Shown piece after piece: positions 1 to 8,903 of a stretch of DNA of 64,000 nt; the stretch's first letter is position 1, and the number at the start of each line of letters is the position of its first letter. The DNA is taken from NCBI GenBank assembly GCA_035540495.1, contig DATLGL010000063.1:81196-145195 (forward strand), written 5' to 3'. The notes below the pieces were generated by a model. That model worked only from the letters and a program-made list of their open reading frames with translations. It made no database searches and had not been told where the DNA came from. This DNA comes from DASVEG01 sp035540495 (GTDB taxonomy: Bacteria; Actinomycetota; Acidimicrobiia; Acidimicrobiales; CADCTF01). The translations under genes were made by a program, and so were the position numbers.

Positions 1-48
1 GCCTACTTCGCCGGCTTCATCTCGAAGTAGTAGGGCTCGGTTCTCGCC

Positions 49-1347
49 GTGAGGCGCCTGCTCGCCGCTCTCGTCGTCACCGGTCTCGCTCTCTCGGGAT
101 TCCTCGCCGACCAGACCCGCAGCGCACGACCGGCCGCCGCCGCGATCAACGTCATCAACTTCGACGACCGCCCCGCGAACACCGTCATCACCAATCAGTA
201 CGCGCCACGCGGCGTCACCTTCACGGGATCGGGCGCATACGTCATCAGCAACGCCACGATCGCGCGGTCGGATCCGAACGTCATCACGTGTACGGCGACC
301 CCCGAGTTCTGTTCGGGAGCCGTCACCGGAACGTTCTCGCCGCAGCAGTCGCGGGTCAAGGTATGGGTCGGCCGCTTCACGAACGGCTCCGGGACGGTGA
401 CGCTGCGGGCGTTCAACGCCGCCGGCTCCGTCATCGGCCAGCAATCGCACTCGTATCCGTTCTCGCGCACTGCTCCGCCGGTCGCGGTCGCCCTGGAAGT
501 CTCCGTCGCCACGCCTGTTATCTCGCGCTTCGACGTGATCTCGAGCGACTACCACGGCAACACGGCGATCGATGATCTCGAGTTCGAGCGCCCCGATCCG
601 GTTCTGACGCTCGACCCCTCATGCCGTGGTTCGAACCCACAGACACTCACGGTGGCGGGCTCTGGCTTCGCGCCGAATGGCAGTGCACAGGTCGTGTTCG
701 ACCCGAATGGCCCAGAGCAGCAAGTCGTCAACCGCCTTCCCATCAACGCATCCGGCGTCTTCTCCACGACGTTCTCAGCGAACGCGTCTGGACGGGCGGT
801 TTCGATCAGCGCCAACGACACGCAAGGTCTGCGTGCAGACACCAGGTGGGCTCCTTGCCCTCCGCCGGGCGTTACGACGACGGCGCCACCGACAACCGAG
901 CCGCCGCCACCCGACTCGGTGCCGGACACGACCGCCCCATCGACGACTCGCCCTGGGATCGTCACGATCCCTACGACGTCGACGACTATCCCGACGATCA
1001 TCACGATCCCGCCTCCGACACCCGGCGCGTCGTTGTCGGTGGACCCGTCGCTCGGACCCGGTGGCTTCGTCACCCGTGCTGGAGGAACCGGGTTCCCGCC
1101 CGGGCAGCCGGTCACCCTCGGCTGGTCGCCGGGGATCGGGATCTACAGCGCGACGGCCGGACCGGATGGAACCTTCGAAAGCTCCGTCCTCGTGATGAAC
1201 CGGGACGTGCTGGGGCCGCGCACCCTCGTCGCCACCTCCGGCGGTGTGGCGGCTTCGGCTTCCTTCCTGGTCGTCCCGTCGACGGTGCAGCCATCAGGCA
1301 AGGACGTCGCACAGATCACGCGCGTGCGCCGGTTCCTGCAGCGCTGA
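49..1347 (+). CDS. Secreted surface protein with Thr/Pro linker
   Basis: Predicted exported protein of 432 aa, starting at a GTG. Residues 1-33 form a signal peptide (MRR, a Leu/Ala/Val core, then an Ala-rich end before INVINFDD). A beta-rich module follows (about 34-180). Next comes a module starting LDPSCRGSNPQTLTVAGSGF (about 188-270), then a Thr/Pro-rich linker (about 275-325) typical of wall-spanning spacers. A second module, LSVDPSLGPGGF to VVPST, resembles the first (gain-of-function words GSGFAP and GTGFPP), so both are probably Ig-like folds. No enzyme motif and no LPxTG or C-terminal membrane anchor is visible. Adhesin or polymer-binding roles are possible but unproven. Confidence 0.75.
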   Translation: MRRLLAALVVTGLALSGFLADQTRSARPAAAAINVINFDDRPANTVITNQYAPRGVTFTGSGAYVISNATIARSDPNVITCTATPEFCSGAVTGTFSPQQSRVKVWVGRFTNGSGTVTLRAFNAAGSVIGQQSHSYPFSRTAPPVAVALEVSVATPVISRFDVISSDYHGNTAIDDLEFERPDPVLTLDPSCRGSNPQTLTVAGSGFAPNGSAQVVFDPNGPEQQVVNRLPINASGVFSTTFSANASGRAVSISANDTQGLRADTRWAPCPPPGVTTTAPPTTEPPPPDSVPDTTAPSTTRPGIVTIPTTSTTIPTIITIPPPTPGASLSVDPSLGPGGFVTRAGGTGFPPGQPVTLGWSPGIGIYSATAGPDGTFESSVLVMNRDVLGPRTLVATSGGVAASASFLVVPSTVQPSGKDVAQITRVRRFLQR

Positions 1348-1357
1348 TCACGCGGCG

Positions 1358-2584
1358 TCAGGCAACTTCGGGCGGCGCCGGCCCCGCTCGATCGCAGTTG
1401 GTGAATCTCGGGTGGCGGGGGTCGTCTGGTGGGACGAGTGGTCGTTTGCCGCTGCCTTCGACGAGGGCCCATCCGTGGAGGGTCTTGAGGTCGTGGCAGT
1501 GGTCGCAGACGCGATCGAGCCAGTCGATGAGGGTGATCTTCGATTGGGCCCAGTCGATGCGGTGGTCGCGTTCGAGGCGGCCGACCTGGGGGCAGCCTTC
1601 GGTGGTGCAGACGGGGTCTTTCCACTCCAGGGCTGACTGCTGCCACGCGTTGGGTGCGCGGCCGAGGTGGGCGACGCCGACGACCTTCTTGCCGTCGGTG
1701 ACGATCGCGGCCAGGAACGGGTTACCGGTGGCGAGCATCTCGTCGATCACGGAGACCGCGACGGGGCCGTAGCCGGCTATCTCGGTGACCTCGCCCTCGA
1801 TCGGGTAGCCGCGCAACAAGGCGTCGAGGTCGACCCGCACGAGGATCTTCGCCTGTGACCCGCCGCGGCGCGTCCCGCCACCCGAGCTGTCCGTCACGGT
1901 CGCTACCAGGGCGTCTGCGTCCAGCGCCTCCGACCGCTCGCGCCGGCCGTCACGTCGGGCGGCGTCGAAGAGCTCTTGGCGCTTCGGCTGGATGGCCGCC
2001 ATCACGGCGGCGATCCGCTCGGGGTTGTCCCGCAACGTGATCGACGACGACCCATCCGCGTGCCTGGTGCGGCGCAGGAAGCGTTCGTCGTGGATCCGCT
2101 TCCGCCGCTCCTCCGCACCCCGATCGGCTTCCGCCTTCAACCGGTCGCACTCCGAACGCAACTCCGCGTGCGACAACCGCTTCGCCTTGTCCAACAGCGC
2201 GCCCGCATCAGCACGAGGATTCGCGGACAACGCTCCGGCGATCAGCGTCGTCTGGTGCGACGACAGCTCCCCACGGGCGGCAGCATCCGCGACCTCCGGC
2301 AGCGCCTCCAACAGGTCAGCAGCTTCCAACTCGGCAGCGGCCTGCCCCACCGGCACCCCCGACAGCTTCGCCAGCTCGTGCGCGGGCGACTTCTCTCCCC
2401 GCTCGCGGTAGCTCCCGAGCGCTGCCAATCGCGCGGCAGCCCTCGTCCGCACAGAGGCTGCCATCTTCTCGATCTGCGACGCCTTCTCCACCGCCAACCG
2501 AGCGCCGTGCAGATCGAGGAGCGCGGCGTCGAACGAGGCCGACACCTCGGTCATCTCCCGCTCGATCTCCCGCAACGTCAGCAC
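1358..2584 (-). CDS. DUF222 / HNH endonuclease-domain protein
   Basis: 408 aa. The N-terminal two thirds is the helical DUF222 (13E12 repeat) domain found in many actinobacterial paralogues. The C-terminal part is an HNH nuclease fold: CTTEGC, then RLERDHRIDW (the DH pair), then CDHCHDLKTLHGW with a second zinc-binding CxxC and the last His. The family is multicopy and its physiological role is unknown; mobile-element association is often suggested. The start is GTG at 2584. A TATCGT hexamer lies 7 nt upstream with no Shine-Dalgarno, suggesting a leaderless mRNA. An in-frame ATG ten codons later is the alternative. It converges with the secreted protein on the other strand. Confidence 0.88.
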   Translation of the reverse strand: MLTLREIEREMTEVSASFDAALLDLHGARLAVEKASQIEKMAASVRTRAAARLAALGSYRERGEKSPAHELAKLSGVPVGQAAAELEAADLLEALPEVADAAARGELSSHQTTLIAGALSANPRADAGALLDKAKRLSHAELRSECDRLKAEADRGAEERRKRIHDERFLRRTRHADGSSSITLRDNPERIAAVMAAIQPKRQELFDAARRDGRRERSEALDADALVATVTDSSGGGTRRGGSQAKILVRVDLDALLRGYPIEGEVTEIAGYGPVAVSVIDEMLATGNPFLAAIVTDGKKVVGVAHLGRAPNAWQQSALEWKDPVCTTEGCPQVGRLERDHRIDWAQSKITLIDWLDRVCDHCHDLKTLHGWALVEGSGKRPLVPPDDPRHPRFTNCDRAGPAPPEVA

Positions 2585-2591
2585 AAAAGGG

Positions 2592-2597
2592 ACGATA
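2592..2597 (-). promoter_or_regulatory. -10 hexamer, leaderless promoter of the HNH gene
   Basis: On the minus strand TATCGT lies 7 nt before the GTG start at 2584, so transcription should begin at or next to the start codon. No clear -35 is seen. Confidence 0.45.
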
Positions 2598-2620
2598 CGA
2601 CGGGGGTGAGACAGAAATAC

Positions 2621-3616
2621 CTAGCTGGTGCGCGGCTGCATCAGCGCGCCCAATCCGTAAGCCGATGCCATCGCGAGGAAGATCGCGCCCGTCCAGAGCT
2701 CGACCGTCCACTCGATCCCCCACGCGAGCTCGTGCACAGCGAAGAACGACGACCAGGTCGCGAACGGCACCGCCAGCGCGTAGGCCCACCACGGCACGGC
2801 TCGCCGGCCGTTCGACGCCATCGACAGGGCGTCGCCGACGATCCCACCGATCACGAACGGGATCACCAACTGCGGGAACCGGAAGCCCTCGAGCGCACTC
2901 ATGAGCAGCGCGTTCGCACCGAGCATTAACGTCCAGGAGCCCACCGGCAGGCGCCAGTGCAGGCGGGCGAACAGGAGCGGTGCCATCACCAGCAGGTTGC
3001 GCGCCAGCACCGACGCGACCCCGACCACCTCGCCGTTCTCCCCTTCGTCGAACCGCGCGATCGGCCAGTTCGCGCCGGCGTACATGGTGAAGAACGTCGC
3101 CAGCGACGAGCACAACGTCAACGCGACGAGCACCGGCGCGAACTCGAGGTGACGGGTCGAATCGCGCAGCGTCCTCTCGGAGAGCGCCCAGCGCACGGGT
3201 GCCGACAGCATGAGGAGGCCGCCCGTCATGAGGAGCAGGTGGGTCGGGCTCAGCAACGCCTCGAGGTCGACCTCGACGCCGAACACCTCGTGCCAGATGC
3301 CGTCGCCGACGCCGCCGATGACGAACGCCACGAGCCCGATCGAAGCGAGACGGTCGGAGGGGGCGGGCACCACTTCCGTGCGACCACGAGCACCCGAGCG
3401 TCTCCCGTCCCACGCGAACCACAGCACGGCTGCGACGAAGCCCGAGTAGAGCATGAAGTGCCACGGCGTGAAGAACGTCTCCGGCTTGTTCGCCTGGTGA
3501 GCCCACCCATCGACGAACAGCCCGACGATCGCCCAGGTGCCGAAGAAGGCGATCGCTCGACTCTCTCGCACCTGACGACGCAGGTCGCCCTCCACCGTCG
3601 CGGTCGCTGCCCCCAT
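2621..3616 (-). CDS. Multi-pass membrane protein, unknown function
   Basis: 331 aa with about eight predicted membrane helices. I do not recognise a named family. Several histidines sit at helix edges (WAHQANKPETFFTPWHFMLY near residue 40, GDGIWHEVFGVEVD near 105, LLSPTHLLLMTGG near 125). This pattern is common in haem- or metal-binding membrane proteins, but that is inference. The ATG start is supported by TAGCCT 6 nt upstream on the minus strand. It lies 9 nt after the PAP2 phosphatase gene on the same strand and may be partly co-transcribed with it. Confidence 0.7.
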   Translation of the reverse strand: MGAATATVEGDLRRQVRESRAIAFFGTWAIVGLFVDGWAHQANKPETFFTPWHFMLYSGFVAAVLWFAWDGRRSGARGRTEVVPAPSDRLASIGLVAFVIGGVGDGIWHEVFGVEVDLEALLSPTHLLLMTGGLLMLSAPVRWALSERTLRDSTRHLEFAPVLVALTLCSSLATFFTMYAGANWPIARFDEGENGEVVGVASVLARNLLVMAPLLFARLHWRLPVGSWTLMLGANALLMSALEGFRFPQLVIPFVIGGIVGDALSMASNGRRAVPWWAYALAVPFATWSSFFAVHELAWGIEWTVELWTGAIFLAMASAYGLGALMQPRTS

Positions 3617-3622
3617 GCGCCG

Positions 3623-3628
3623 AGGCTA
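3623..3628 (-). promoter_or_regulatory. -10 hexamer, leaderless promoter
   Basis: TAGCCT on the minus strand, 6 nt before the ATG at 3616. It overlaps the last codons and stop of the PAP2 gene, giving the downstream membrane-protein gene its own start. Confidence 0.45.
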
Positions 3629-4399
3629 GGAGGCTGGCAAGGACTCCCGCAGGTCGGCTGCAGCCTCGGGCTCGACACCTTCCGCAAGTGGGTCGATCGG
3701 CCGGCGCCCTTCCTCGGTGCGCCAGACCTCGAACACGGCGACAGCACCCGTGAGCCACGCGAGTGCGAGCACGAAGCCGGCGATCACGTCGCTGAGGAAG
3801 TGGACGCCGAGCAGCAGCCGAGATGAACCGATCGCGAGGCACAGTGCGACGACGGCGACCACGGCGCCACGACGCGCACGACGTGACTGCAGGGTTGGAA
3901 GGAGGACGAGCAGCAGCGCGCCGTAGCAGACGACCGACCCGAACGAATGACCGGACGGGAAGCTCTTGCCGAAGGCGGTGTGGACTGGGTGATCGACGAT
4001 CGGGCGTGGCCGGTCGACGAGGATCTTGACCGCGCTGTTCACGATGCCACCGCCGAGGCAGGTGACGATGAGGAAGGCGGTGAGGCGGCGCCGGCCGATC
4101 CGCCACATCCAGTACGCGACTGCGCCGACGAGCGGGAAGAACCAGATCGGCCGTCCGAAGAAGCTGATGATTTCGAGCGCGGTGACCGAGGCGGGGGAGC
4201 GGTGGACGACTTCGTTGAGTCCATCGGCGAGCTCGCCGTCGATTCGCGTGAGCGCACCCTTCGAGATGACCTGGAAGAGCAGCGATGCGAACGGGACGGC
4301 GACCAGCACGACCGCCACACCGAGCAGCGCAGCACGCAGCCCGTACCGCTCGTTGGGAACGAGCCGCCGGCGGATCGCGAGGGGTAGACCGGCTCGCAT
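3626..4399 (-). CDS. PAP2-family phosphatase (membrane)
   Basis: 257 aa membrane protein of the PAP2 / type 2 phosphatidic acid phosphatase superfamily. All three active-site motifs are present in order: K-x6-RP (KILVDRPRP), PSGH (FPSGHSFGS) and SR-x5-H-x3-D (SRLLLGVHFLSD). Five to six transmembrane segments surround them. It probably dephosphorylates a lipid phosphate or isoprenoid diphosphate on the outer membrane face; the substrate cannot be told from sequence. The frame stays open upstream to 4744, but ATG 4399 places the first helix correctly and avoids overlap with the divergent DedA-like gene. Confidence 0.88.
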   Translation of the reverse strand: MRAGLPLAIRRRLVPNERYGLRAALLGVAVVLVAVPFASLLFQVISKGALTRIDGELADGLNEVVHRSPASVTALEIISFFGRPIWFFPLVGAVAYWMWRIGRRRLTAFLIVTCLGGGIVNSAVKILVDRPRPIVDHPVHTAFGKSFPSGHSFGSVVCYGALLLVLLPTLQSRRARRGAVVAVVALCLAIGSSRLLLGVHFLSDVIAGFVLALAWLTGAVAVFEVWRTEEGRRPIDPLAEGVEPEAAADLRESLPAS

Positions 4400-4417
4400 G
4401 ATGGGGATGTACCCCCG

Positions 4418-5062
4418 GTGAATGCAGTCAAGACGCGCCCGAGCGAGCGACTGCGCGTCCCGCTCCTCGTGCTCGCCGCTGCTCGCGCGGTCGTCAGCGT
4501 CGCCGCCGTGCCGCTGGCACCCGTGCTCTACAAGGACCACTTTCTCGTGCTCGTGCTGCTCCGTCCGACGAAGGAGGTGCTCCTCGCGGGCGGCTTCCTC
4601 GTACGTCGAGGCGACGTGCACCCGCTGCCGCTGATCCTCGCGGCGCTGCCGCTGGCGTTGTTCGGCGTGTGGCACTTCTTCGTCCTCGGCCGCGCCTTCC
4701 AGAGCGAGATCCGCGATGGCACAGGGATGCCGACGTGGTCGCAACGGGTCCTTCCGCCGGAACGGATCAAGCAGCTGTGCAAGGTGCTCGACAAGCGTGG
4801 AAGGCTCGTCATCGTCGCGGGTCGCGTGGCCGCCTTCCCCTCGTCGATGCTGGGTGCGGCGGCGGGTGCATCCGGGATGGAACCACGCCGGTTCCTCCCG
4901 GCCGACGCTCTCGGGGCAGCGCTGTCGATCGCCGAGGTCGTCATCGCCGGGTACCTCCTCGGCGCCGCGTACAAGCAGGCGGGTCCGTGGATCACCGGTG
5001 CCGGGCTCGTCGTCCTGGCCGGCCTGCTCGTCTTCGTCGGCCGGATGCTCAGAAGGACGTGA
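4418..5062 (+). CDS. DedA/VTT-domain-like membrane protein
   Basis: 214 aa integral membrane protein with a GTG start. The central motif FxxGRVAAFPSSMLGAAAGASGMEPRRFLPAD matches the SNARE-associated/VTT (DedA) signature, where a conserved Arg and Pro form the re-entrant loop. DedA proteins are linked to undecaprenyl-phosphate and phospholipid flipping in other bacteria. The neighbouring divergent PAP2 phosphatase, only 18 bp away, makes a joint role in lipid-carrier recycling plausible but unproven. Its start codon has no clear Shine-Dalgarno. Confidence 0.7.
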   Translation: MNAVKTRPSERLRVPLLVLAAARAVVSVAAVPLAPVLYKDHFLVLVLLRPTKEVLLAGGFLVRRGDVHPLPLILAALPLALFGVWHFFVLGRAFQSEIRDGTGMPTWSQRVLPPERIKQLCKVLDKRGRLVIVAGRVAAFPSSMLGAAAGASGMEPRRFLPADALGAALSIAEVVIAGYLLGAAYKQAGPWITGAGLVVLAGLLVFVGRMLRRT

Positions 5063-5080
5063 TATAGGGCCATTCGGCCA

Positions 5081-5109
5081 TAGACGGGCGTCCCGAACAT
5101 CGTTATCTT
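5081..5109 (+). promoter_or_regulatory. Sigma-70 type promoter of the repeat protein gene
   Basis: -35 TAGACG (5081-5086), 17-nt spacer, -10 TATCTT (5104-5109). It would give a leader of about 85 nt before the GTG at 5202, which has an AAAGGGAG ribosome site. Confidence 0.45.
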
Positions 5110-5201
5110 GCGGGCAACGGCAGAACGGCGGACAGGCTCTTCAGCGGCGGTCATGAAGCGGCGGTGACGGGCTCGCCCGCGCTCAGACAAAGGGAGCGGC
5201 G

Positions 5202-6617
5202 GTGCATCAACACGTAACGAGAGTTTTCGCGGCCGTAGTCGTCGCGCTGCTCGCGCAGGGGTGGCTACCAGCGGCGGCGAGTGCGGACACACGATCTATG
5301 GTCGAGGCGATCGATCGCGTCGCTGCGAAGGCAGATGTCCGCCCGACGGGCGTCTCGGCCAAGGCGACATGGAACGGCTCCGACGCCACGTCCGACGTTC
5401 CGTACTGTCAGGGCGACATCACGACCGTCGCGGCTGAGTACTCCGACGCGACGCTCACGCTGCGCACGACGGTGGCGTGCAGTTCCAACCCGAACACCAG
5501 CCCGAACTGGTTGTACGGCGAGACCGGAGCCGCCTGGCTCATCGAACTGACGGGCGACATCGCGTGGGACTACGGCGTGGCGATGATCAACGACGGGTCG
5601 ACCGTGCGGGCGGGTGTCGTGACATCCGGCGGTTCGTTCGCCTGCAACGCATCGCCGAGTTGGGACGGCGACCGCACGTTCGTCGTGAGCTTCGCTGCCA
5701 GTTGCATCGGCGTTCCCGCGCAGCTCCGGGTGAACCACGGCGTGGAGTGGGACGAGAACCCGTACGGCACCACCTGTTCGTGCCCGATCGACGTCGCGCC
5801 CGACAACGACTATTCGCCGTGGATCGCGAAAGGAGCCCCTGCGCCGCCTCCGCCGCCTCCGCCCCCGCCTCCTGCTCCGAAGCAGGGGTACTGGATGATC
5901 GGGCGGACCGGCGACACGTACGCATTCGGTGATGCCAAGCACTTCGGCAACACCAACTCGCAGAACGTCGTCGACCTCGAGCCGACGCCCTCCGGCGACG
6001 GCTACTGGACGACGAACGCGGTCGGCAACGTCTTCACCTTCGGCGACGCGAAGTTCGTGGGCGGATCACCTGCGCTCAGGGCGAACGAAACGGTGACCTC
6101 GATCAGCCGCACCAACGACGGCGGGGGGTACTGGCTCTTTACGACGCTCGGCAGGGTCATACCGTTCGGCAACGCCCGGCACTTTGGCGACATGTCGGGT
6201 CGAGCGCTCAACGGGCCCGTGCTCGACTCCATCCCGACGGCTTCGGGCAACGGGTACTACATGGTCGCTTCCGACGGCGGCATCTTCACCTTCGGTGACG
6301 CCGCGTTCTTCGGCTCGATGGGCAACGTGAAGCTGAACGCACCCGTGCAGTCGCTCGTTCCTGACCTTGACGGCAGCGGGTACTGGCTCGTCGCGTCCGA
6401 CGGCGGGATCTTCGCCTTCGACTCGGCGTTCTACGGCTCGATGGGAAGCGTCAAGCTGAACAAGCCAGTCACGGGCATGGTGGGCTTCGGGAAGGGCTAC
6501 CTGATGGTCGCCGAAGACGGCGGCATCTTCACCTTCGGCGACGCTCCGTTCAAGGGGTCGCTCGGGTCGAACCCGCCGCCGCAGCCGATCGTGTCGGCGG
6601 CGATCCTGAACACCTGA
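5202..6617 (+). CDS. Secreted repeat protein, predicted beta-propeller
   Basis: 471 aa. GTG start preceded by AAAGGGAG. A signal peptide (residues 1-28, ending AAASA-D) leads to an N-terminal beta domain of about 180 residues with paired cysteines. A polyproline stretch (about 206-222) follows. Then come six repeats of about 47 residues, each opening with GYW or GYY and carrying GGIFTFGDAxFxGS, at about residues 226, 268, 313, 355, 401 and 446. Such repeats are abundant in exported proteins of Acidimicrobiia. Six units suggest a closed propeller-like disc. Function unknown; a surface-binding role is likely. Repeats 4 to 6 are much more alike than 1 to 3. Confidence 0.85.
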   Translation: MHQHVTRVFAAVVVALLAQGWLPAAASADTRSMVEAIDRVAAKADVRPTGVSAKATWNGSDATSDVPYCQGDITTVAAEYSDATLTLRTTVACSSNPNTSPNWLYGETGAAWLIELTGDIAWDYGVAMINDGSTVRAGVVTSGGSFACNASPSWDGDRTFVVSFAASCIGVPAQLRVNHGVEWDENPYGTTCSCPIDVAPDNDYSPWIAKGAPAPPPPPPPPPPAPKQGYWMIGRTGDTYAFGDAKHFGNTNSQNVVDLEPTPSGDGYWTTNAVGNVFTFGDAKFVGGSPALRANETVTSISRTNDGGGYWLFTTLGRVIPFGNARHFGDMSGRALNGPVLDSIPTASGNGYYMVASDGGIFTFGDAAFFGSMGNVKLNAPVQSLVPDLDGSGYWLVASDGGIFAFDSAFYGSMGSVKLNKPVTGMVGFGKGYLMVAEDGGIFTFGDAPFKGSLGSNPPPQPIVSAAILNT

Positions 6618-6636
6618 TCGTCAGCGGCGGCCTTGC

Positions 6637-7860
6637 CTAGGAGGCCCTTCCCTCGCCCTTCACGTAGACGGCGAGGGGACGGTCTTCCTTGCAGATCTCG
6701 AACTCGCGGGAACCGTCGAATACCTCGCCGTCTCGTGCGAGACGCACGGGTCCGTCGTCGAGCACCTTCACGTGGAGGCGGCGGGTCACGTGCGTCTCGT
6801 AGACGACGCAGCGTCCGAGTCGCCCGGTGAGCACCGCGAGGAGCAGTCGCACACGTCCCCACGGGTGATCGGCGTCGACGAGTCGGACGTCGAGCACGCC
6901 GTCGTCGAGGCGCTCTCGCCAACTCGGTGCGAAGCCCGCAGGGTGGTACCGGCAGTTGCCGATGAAGATCATCCAGAGCCGGCGGCGGCGGCCGTCGAGT
7001 TCCACGGTGATCGGCTCGTAGCGGCGCAGCACCTGGAACAGCGCGACGAGCAACGCCGGCCACTTCCCGATGCTGCTCTCGAGCCGCTCCCGCGCGTCGA
7101 CGAGGTGACTGTACGAACCGAAGCTGGCGGTGTTGAGGAAGGGCTGGCCGTCGATGAGAGCGACGTCCACGGCCACGAGATCGCCCTCCTTTACGGCCTC
7201 GATCGCATCCTCGATCGAGTGCACGCCCAGGTCGCGGGCGAGGTGGTTGAGCGTCCCCGCGGGGATCACGACGAGCGGCTTGCCGACACGATGGGCGACG
7301 CCCGCGGCGGCACCAACCGACCCGTCGCCGCCGGCCATCCCGATCGCTCGCGCGCTGCTCGCGGCGCGCTCGAGCGCCTCCTCGAGGTCGGCGTCGCCGC
7401 CGATGTCGACGAACGTCGCCTTGGGGAACGCCTCCTCCAACGTCTCGTGCGGAGAACGTCGAAGGGCCGGACCGGCCGACGGGTTCACGAGCAACGTGAG
7501 GCCATCGCCGTCCTCGCTCGGTTCGCCGCCGAGCGGCGTGAGCGCGGGGCGGATCTGGGCAGCCGTCCGAGGTGCGACGGGCCACACCCGGCGGCTCGCA
7601 ACAGCGGCGATCACGCCGGTGACGACACCGCTCCAGAGCAAGGGCCACTCCCGCCGCCGCCACTGGGGAAGCGCAGCAACAAGAGCCGCGGCAGCGAGAC
7701 CAGCGGCGGGGAGCTCCTGCGCCGCACCGACGACCACAGCGCTCGCGACTGCGGACGGCTGACCGGCGCGCAATGGTCCTGCTGTGGTTGCGCCTGCCGC
7801 GATGCCCGCGCTCATCCCGGCGCGAAGCGCGCTGCGGCGACCGAACCGTCCTCGTGCCAT
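6637..7860 (-). CDS. Diacylglycerol-kinase-like lipid kinase
   Basis: 407 aa. Residues 1-95 hold hydrophobic helices. From about 120 a DAGK catalytic domain follows: LVNPSAG, the nucleotide loop GMAGGDGSVG near residue 175, and IPAGTLNHLARDLG. A C-terminal beta domain ends VRLARDGEVFDG, the usual end of the YegS/BmrU/LpxtG-type lipid kinase fold. It should phosphorylate diacylglycerol or a related lipid with ATP. It lies 18 nt downstream of orn on the same strand and is probably co-transcribed with it. The fused N-terminal membrane segment is less common than in the soluble YegS type. Confidence 0.85.
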   Translation of the reverse strand: MARGRFGRRSALRAGMSAGIAAGATTAGPLRAGQPSAVASAVVVGAAQELPAAGLAAAALVAALPQWRRREWPLLWSGVVTGVIAAVASRRVWPVAPRTAAQIRPALTPLGGEPSEDGDGLTLLVNPSAGPALRRSPHETLEEAFPKATFVDIGGDADLEEALERAASSARAIGMAGGDGSVGAAAGVAHRVGKPLVVIPAGTLNHLARDLGVHSIEDAIEAVKEGDLVAVDVALIDGQPFLNTASFGSYSHLVDARERLESSIGKWPALLVALFQVLRRYEPITVELDGRRRRLWMIFIGNCRYHPAGFAPSWRERLDDGVLDVRLVDADHPWGRVRLLLAVLTGRLGRCVVYETHVTRRLHVKVLDDGPVRLARDGEVFDGSREFEICKEDRPLAVYVKGEGRAS

Positions 7861-7878
7861 CCTCGGCGGCGTACCCGG

Positions 7879-8415
7879 TCAGTCCGTCCGGAACACCGTG
7901 CGGCGGTAATGCTTGAGCTCTTCGACCGATTCGCGGATGTCGTCCAGCGCGCGATGGCCGCCGGACTTCGTCGGTGCCGACGCCACGGCGTCGGGATACC
8001 AGCGCCTCGCGAGCTCCTTCACCGTCGAGACATCGACGGAGCGATAGTGCAACCAGTTCTCGATGTCGGGCAGGTAGATCGCGAGGAACCGCCGGTCGGT
8101 GCCGATCGAGTTGCCGCACAGCGGGACCGTTCGCTGCTCGGGGACGTGCTGCTTGAGGAACTCCAACGTCGCCGCGCCCGCCTCCTCGAGCGTCACCGTC
8201 GACGCGGCGATCGCCTCGAGCAGGCCGCTCTTGGTGTGCATCGTGCGCACGACGTCGTCCATCTCCGCGAGGGCGGCGTCACCAGGGTTGATGACGAGAT
8301 CCGGCCCCTCGGCGACGATCGCGAGGTCGTCGTCGGTGATGAGCGTGGCGATCTCGACGATGACGTGACGGGCCGGGTCGAGCCCGGTCATCTCGAGGTC
8401 CATCCACACGAGCAC
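7879..8415 (-). CDS. orn: Oligoribonuclease
   Basis: 178 aa DEDDh 3'-5' exoribonuclease that degrades 2-5 nt RNAs and pGpG from c-di-GMP turnover. The DEDD residues are visible: LVWMDLEMTGLD at the N-terminus, the middle Asp in GTDRRFLA, and HRALDDIRESVEEL near the C-terminus with the catalytic His. Length is standard. The start is GTG at 8415, with TAGAGT exactly 6 nt upstream (leaderless). It is divergent from dut across 44 bp. Processing of pGpG could connect to the GGDEF-EAL protein at the end of the window. Confidence 0.95.
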   Translation of the reverse strand: MLVWMDLEMTGLDPARHVIVEIATLITDDDLAIVAEGPDLVINPGDAALAEMDDVVRTMHTKSGLLEAIAASTVTLEEAGAATLEFLKQHVPEQRTVPLCGNSIGTDRRFLAIYLPDIENWLHYRSVDVSTVKELARRWYPDAVASAPTKSGGHRALDDIRESVEELKHYRRTVFRTD

Positions 8416-8421
8416 CCGGCG

Positions 8422-8453
8422 ACTCTAGGAGCAGGTGCGGCTCTGCCTACGCT
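8422..8453. promoter_or_regulatory. Back-to-back leaderless promoters of orn and dut
   Basis: On the minus strand TAGAGT (8422-8427) lies 6 nt before the orn GTG. On the plus strand TACGCT (8448-8453) lies 6 nt before the dut GTG. Neither start has a Shine-Dalgarno. Confidence 0.55.
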
Positions 8454-8459
8454 GGCGCC

Positions 8460-8894
8460 GTGCTGACGGTGCCGATCGTCCGGCTCGATCCCGACATCGA
8501 GGTTCCCGCCTACGCGAAGGACGGCGACGCGGGTGCCGACCTCGTGGCGCGGGAGCCTGCGACGCTCGCAGCAGGAGGCGGACGGGCGCTGGTGCCCACC
8601 GGTATCGCACTGGCACTACCCGCCGGCTACGCGGGCTTCGTGCAACCGCGGTCGGGACTCGCCCTCAAGCACGGGATCACCGTCCTGAACGCACCGGGAC
8701 TGATCGACGCCGGCTACCGCGACGAGATCCGAGTGATCCTCGTCAACACGTCCGACACCACCTACGAGGTCGCGCGAGGAGATCGCATCGCTCAGCTCGT
8801 CGTGCAGAAGGTCGAGCACGTCGCGTTCGACGTCGTCGACCAACTGCCGCCGTCGGAGCGTGGCGTCGGCGGATTCGGGCACAGCGGACGATGA
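8460..8894 (+). CDS. dut: dUTP diphosphatase
   Basis: 144 aa trimeric dUTPase that hydrolyses dUTP to dUMP and PPi, keeping uracil out of DNA and feeding dTMP synthesis. All five motifs are present: DGDAGADL, PRSGLALKHG, NAPGLIDAGYRDEI, GDRIAQLVV, and the C-terminal P-loop-like arm RGVGGFGHSGR. GTG start with a leaderless -10. The Nei-like glycosylase gene follows after 9 nt, so both steps that limit base damage or uracil in DNA are neighbours. Confidence 0.96.
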   Translation: MLTVPIVRLDPDIEVPAYAKDGDAGADLVAREPATLAAGGGRALVPTGIALALPAGYAGFVQPRSGLALKHGITVLNAPGLIDAGYRDEIRVILVNTSDTTYEVARGDRIAQLVVQKVEHVAFDVVDQLPPSERGVGGFGHSGR

Positions 8895-8903
8895 GGTCGA
8901 CGG

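Noticed and set aside
5838..5875. CCG/CCT repeat as a possible microsatellite
   Set aside because: It encodes the polyproline spacer of the repeat protein; copies are imperfect, so ordinary codon low complexity.
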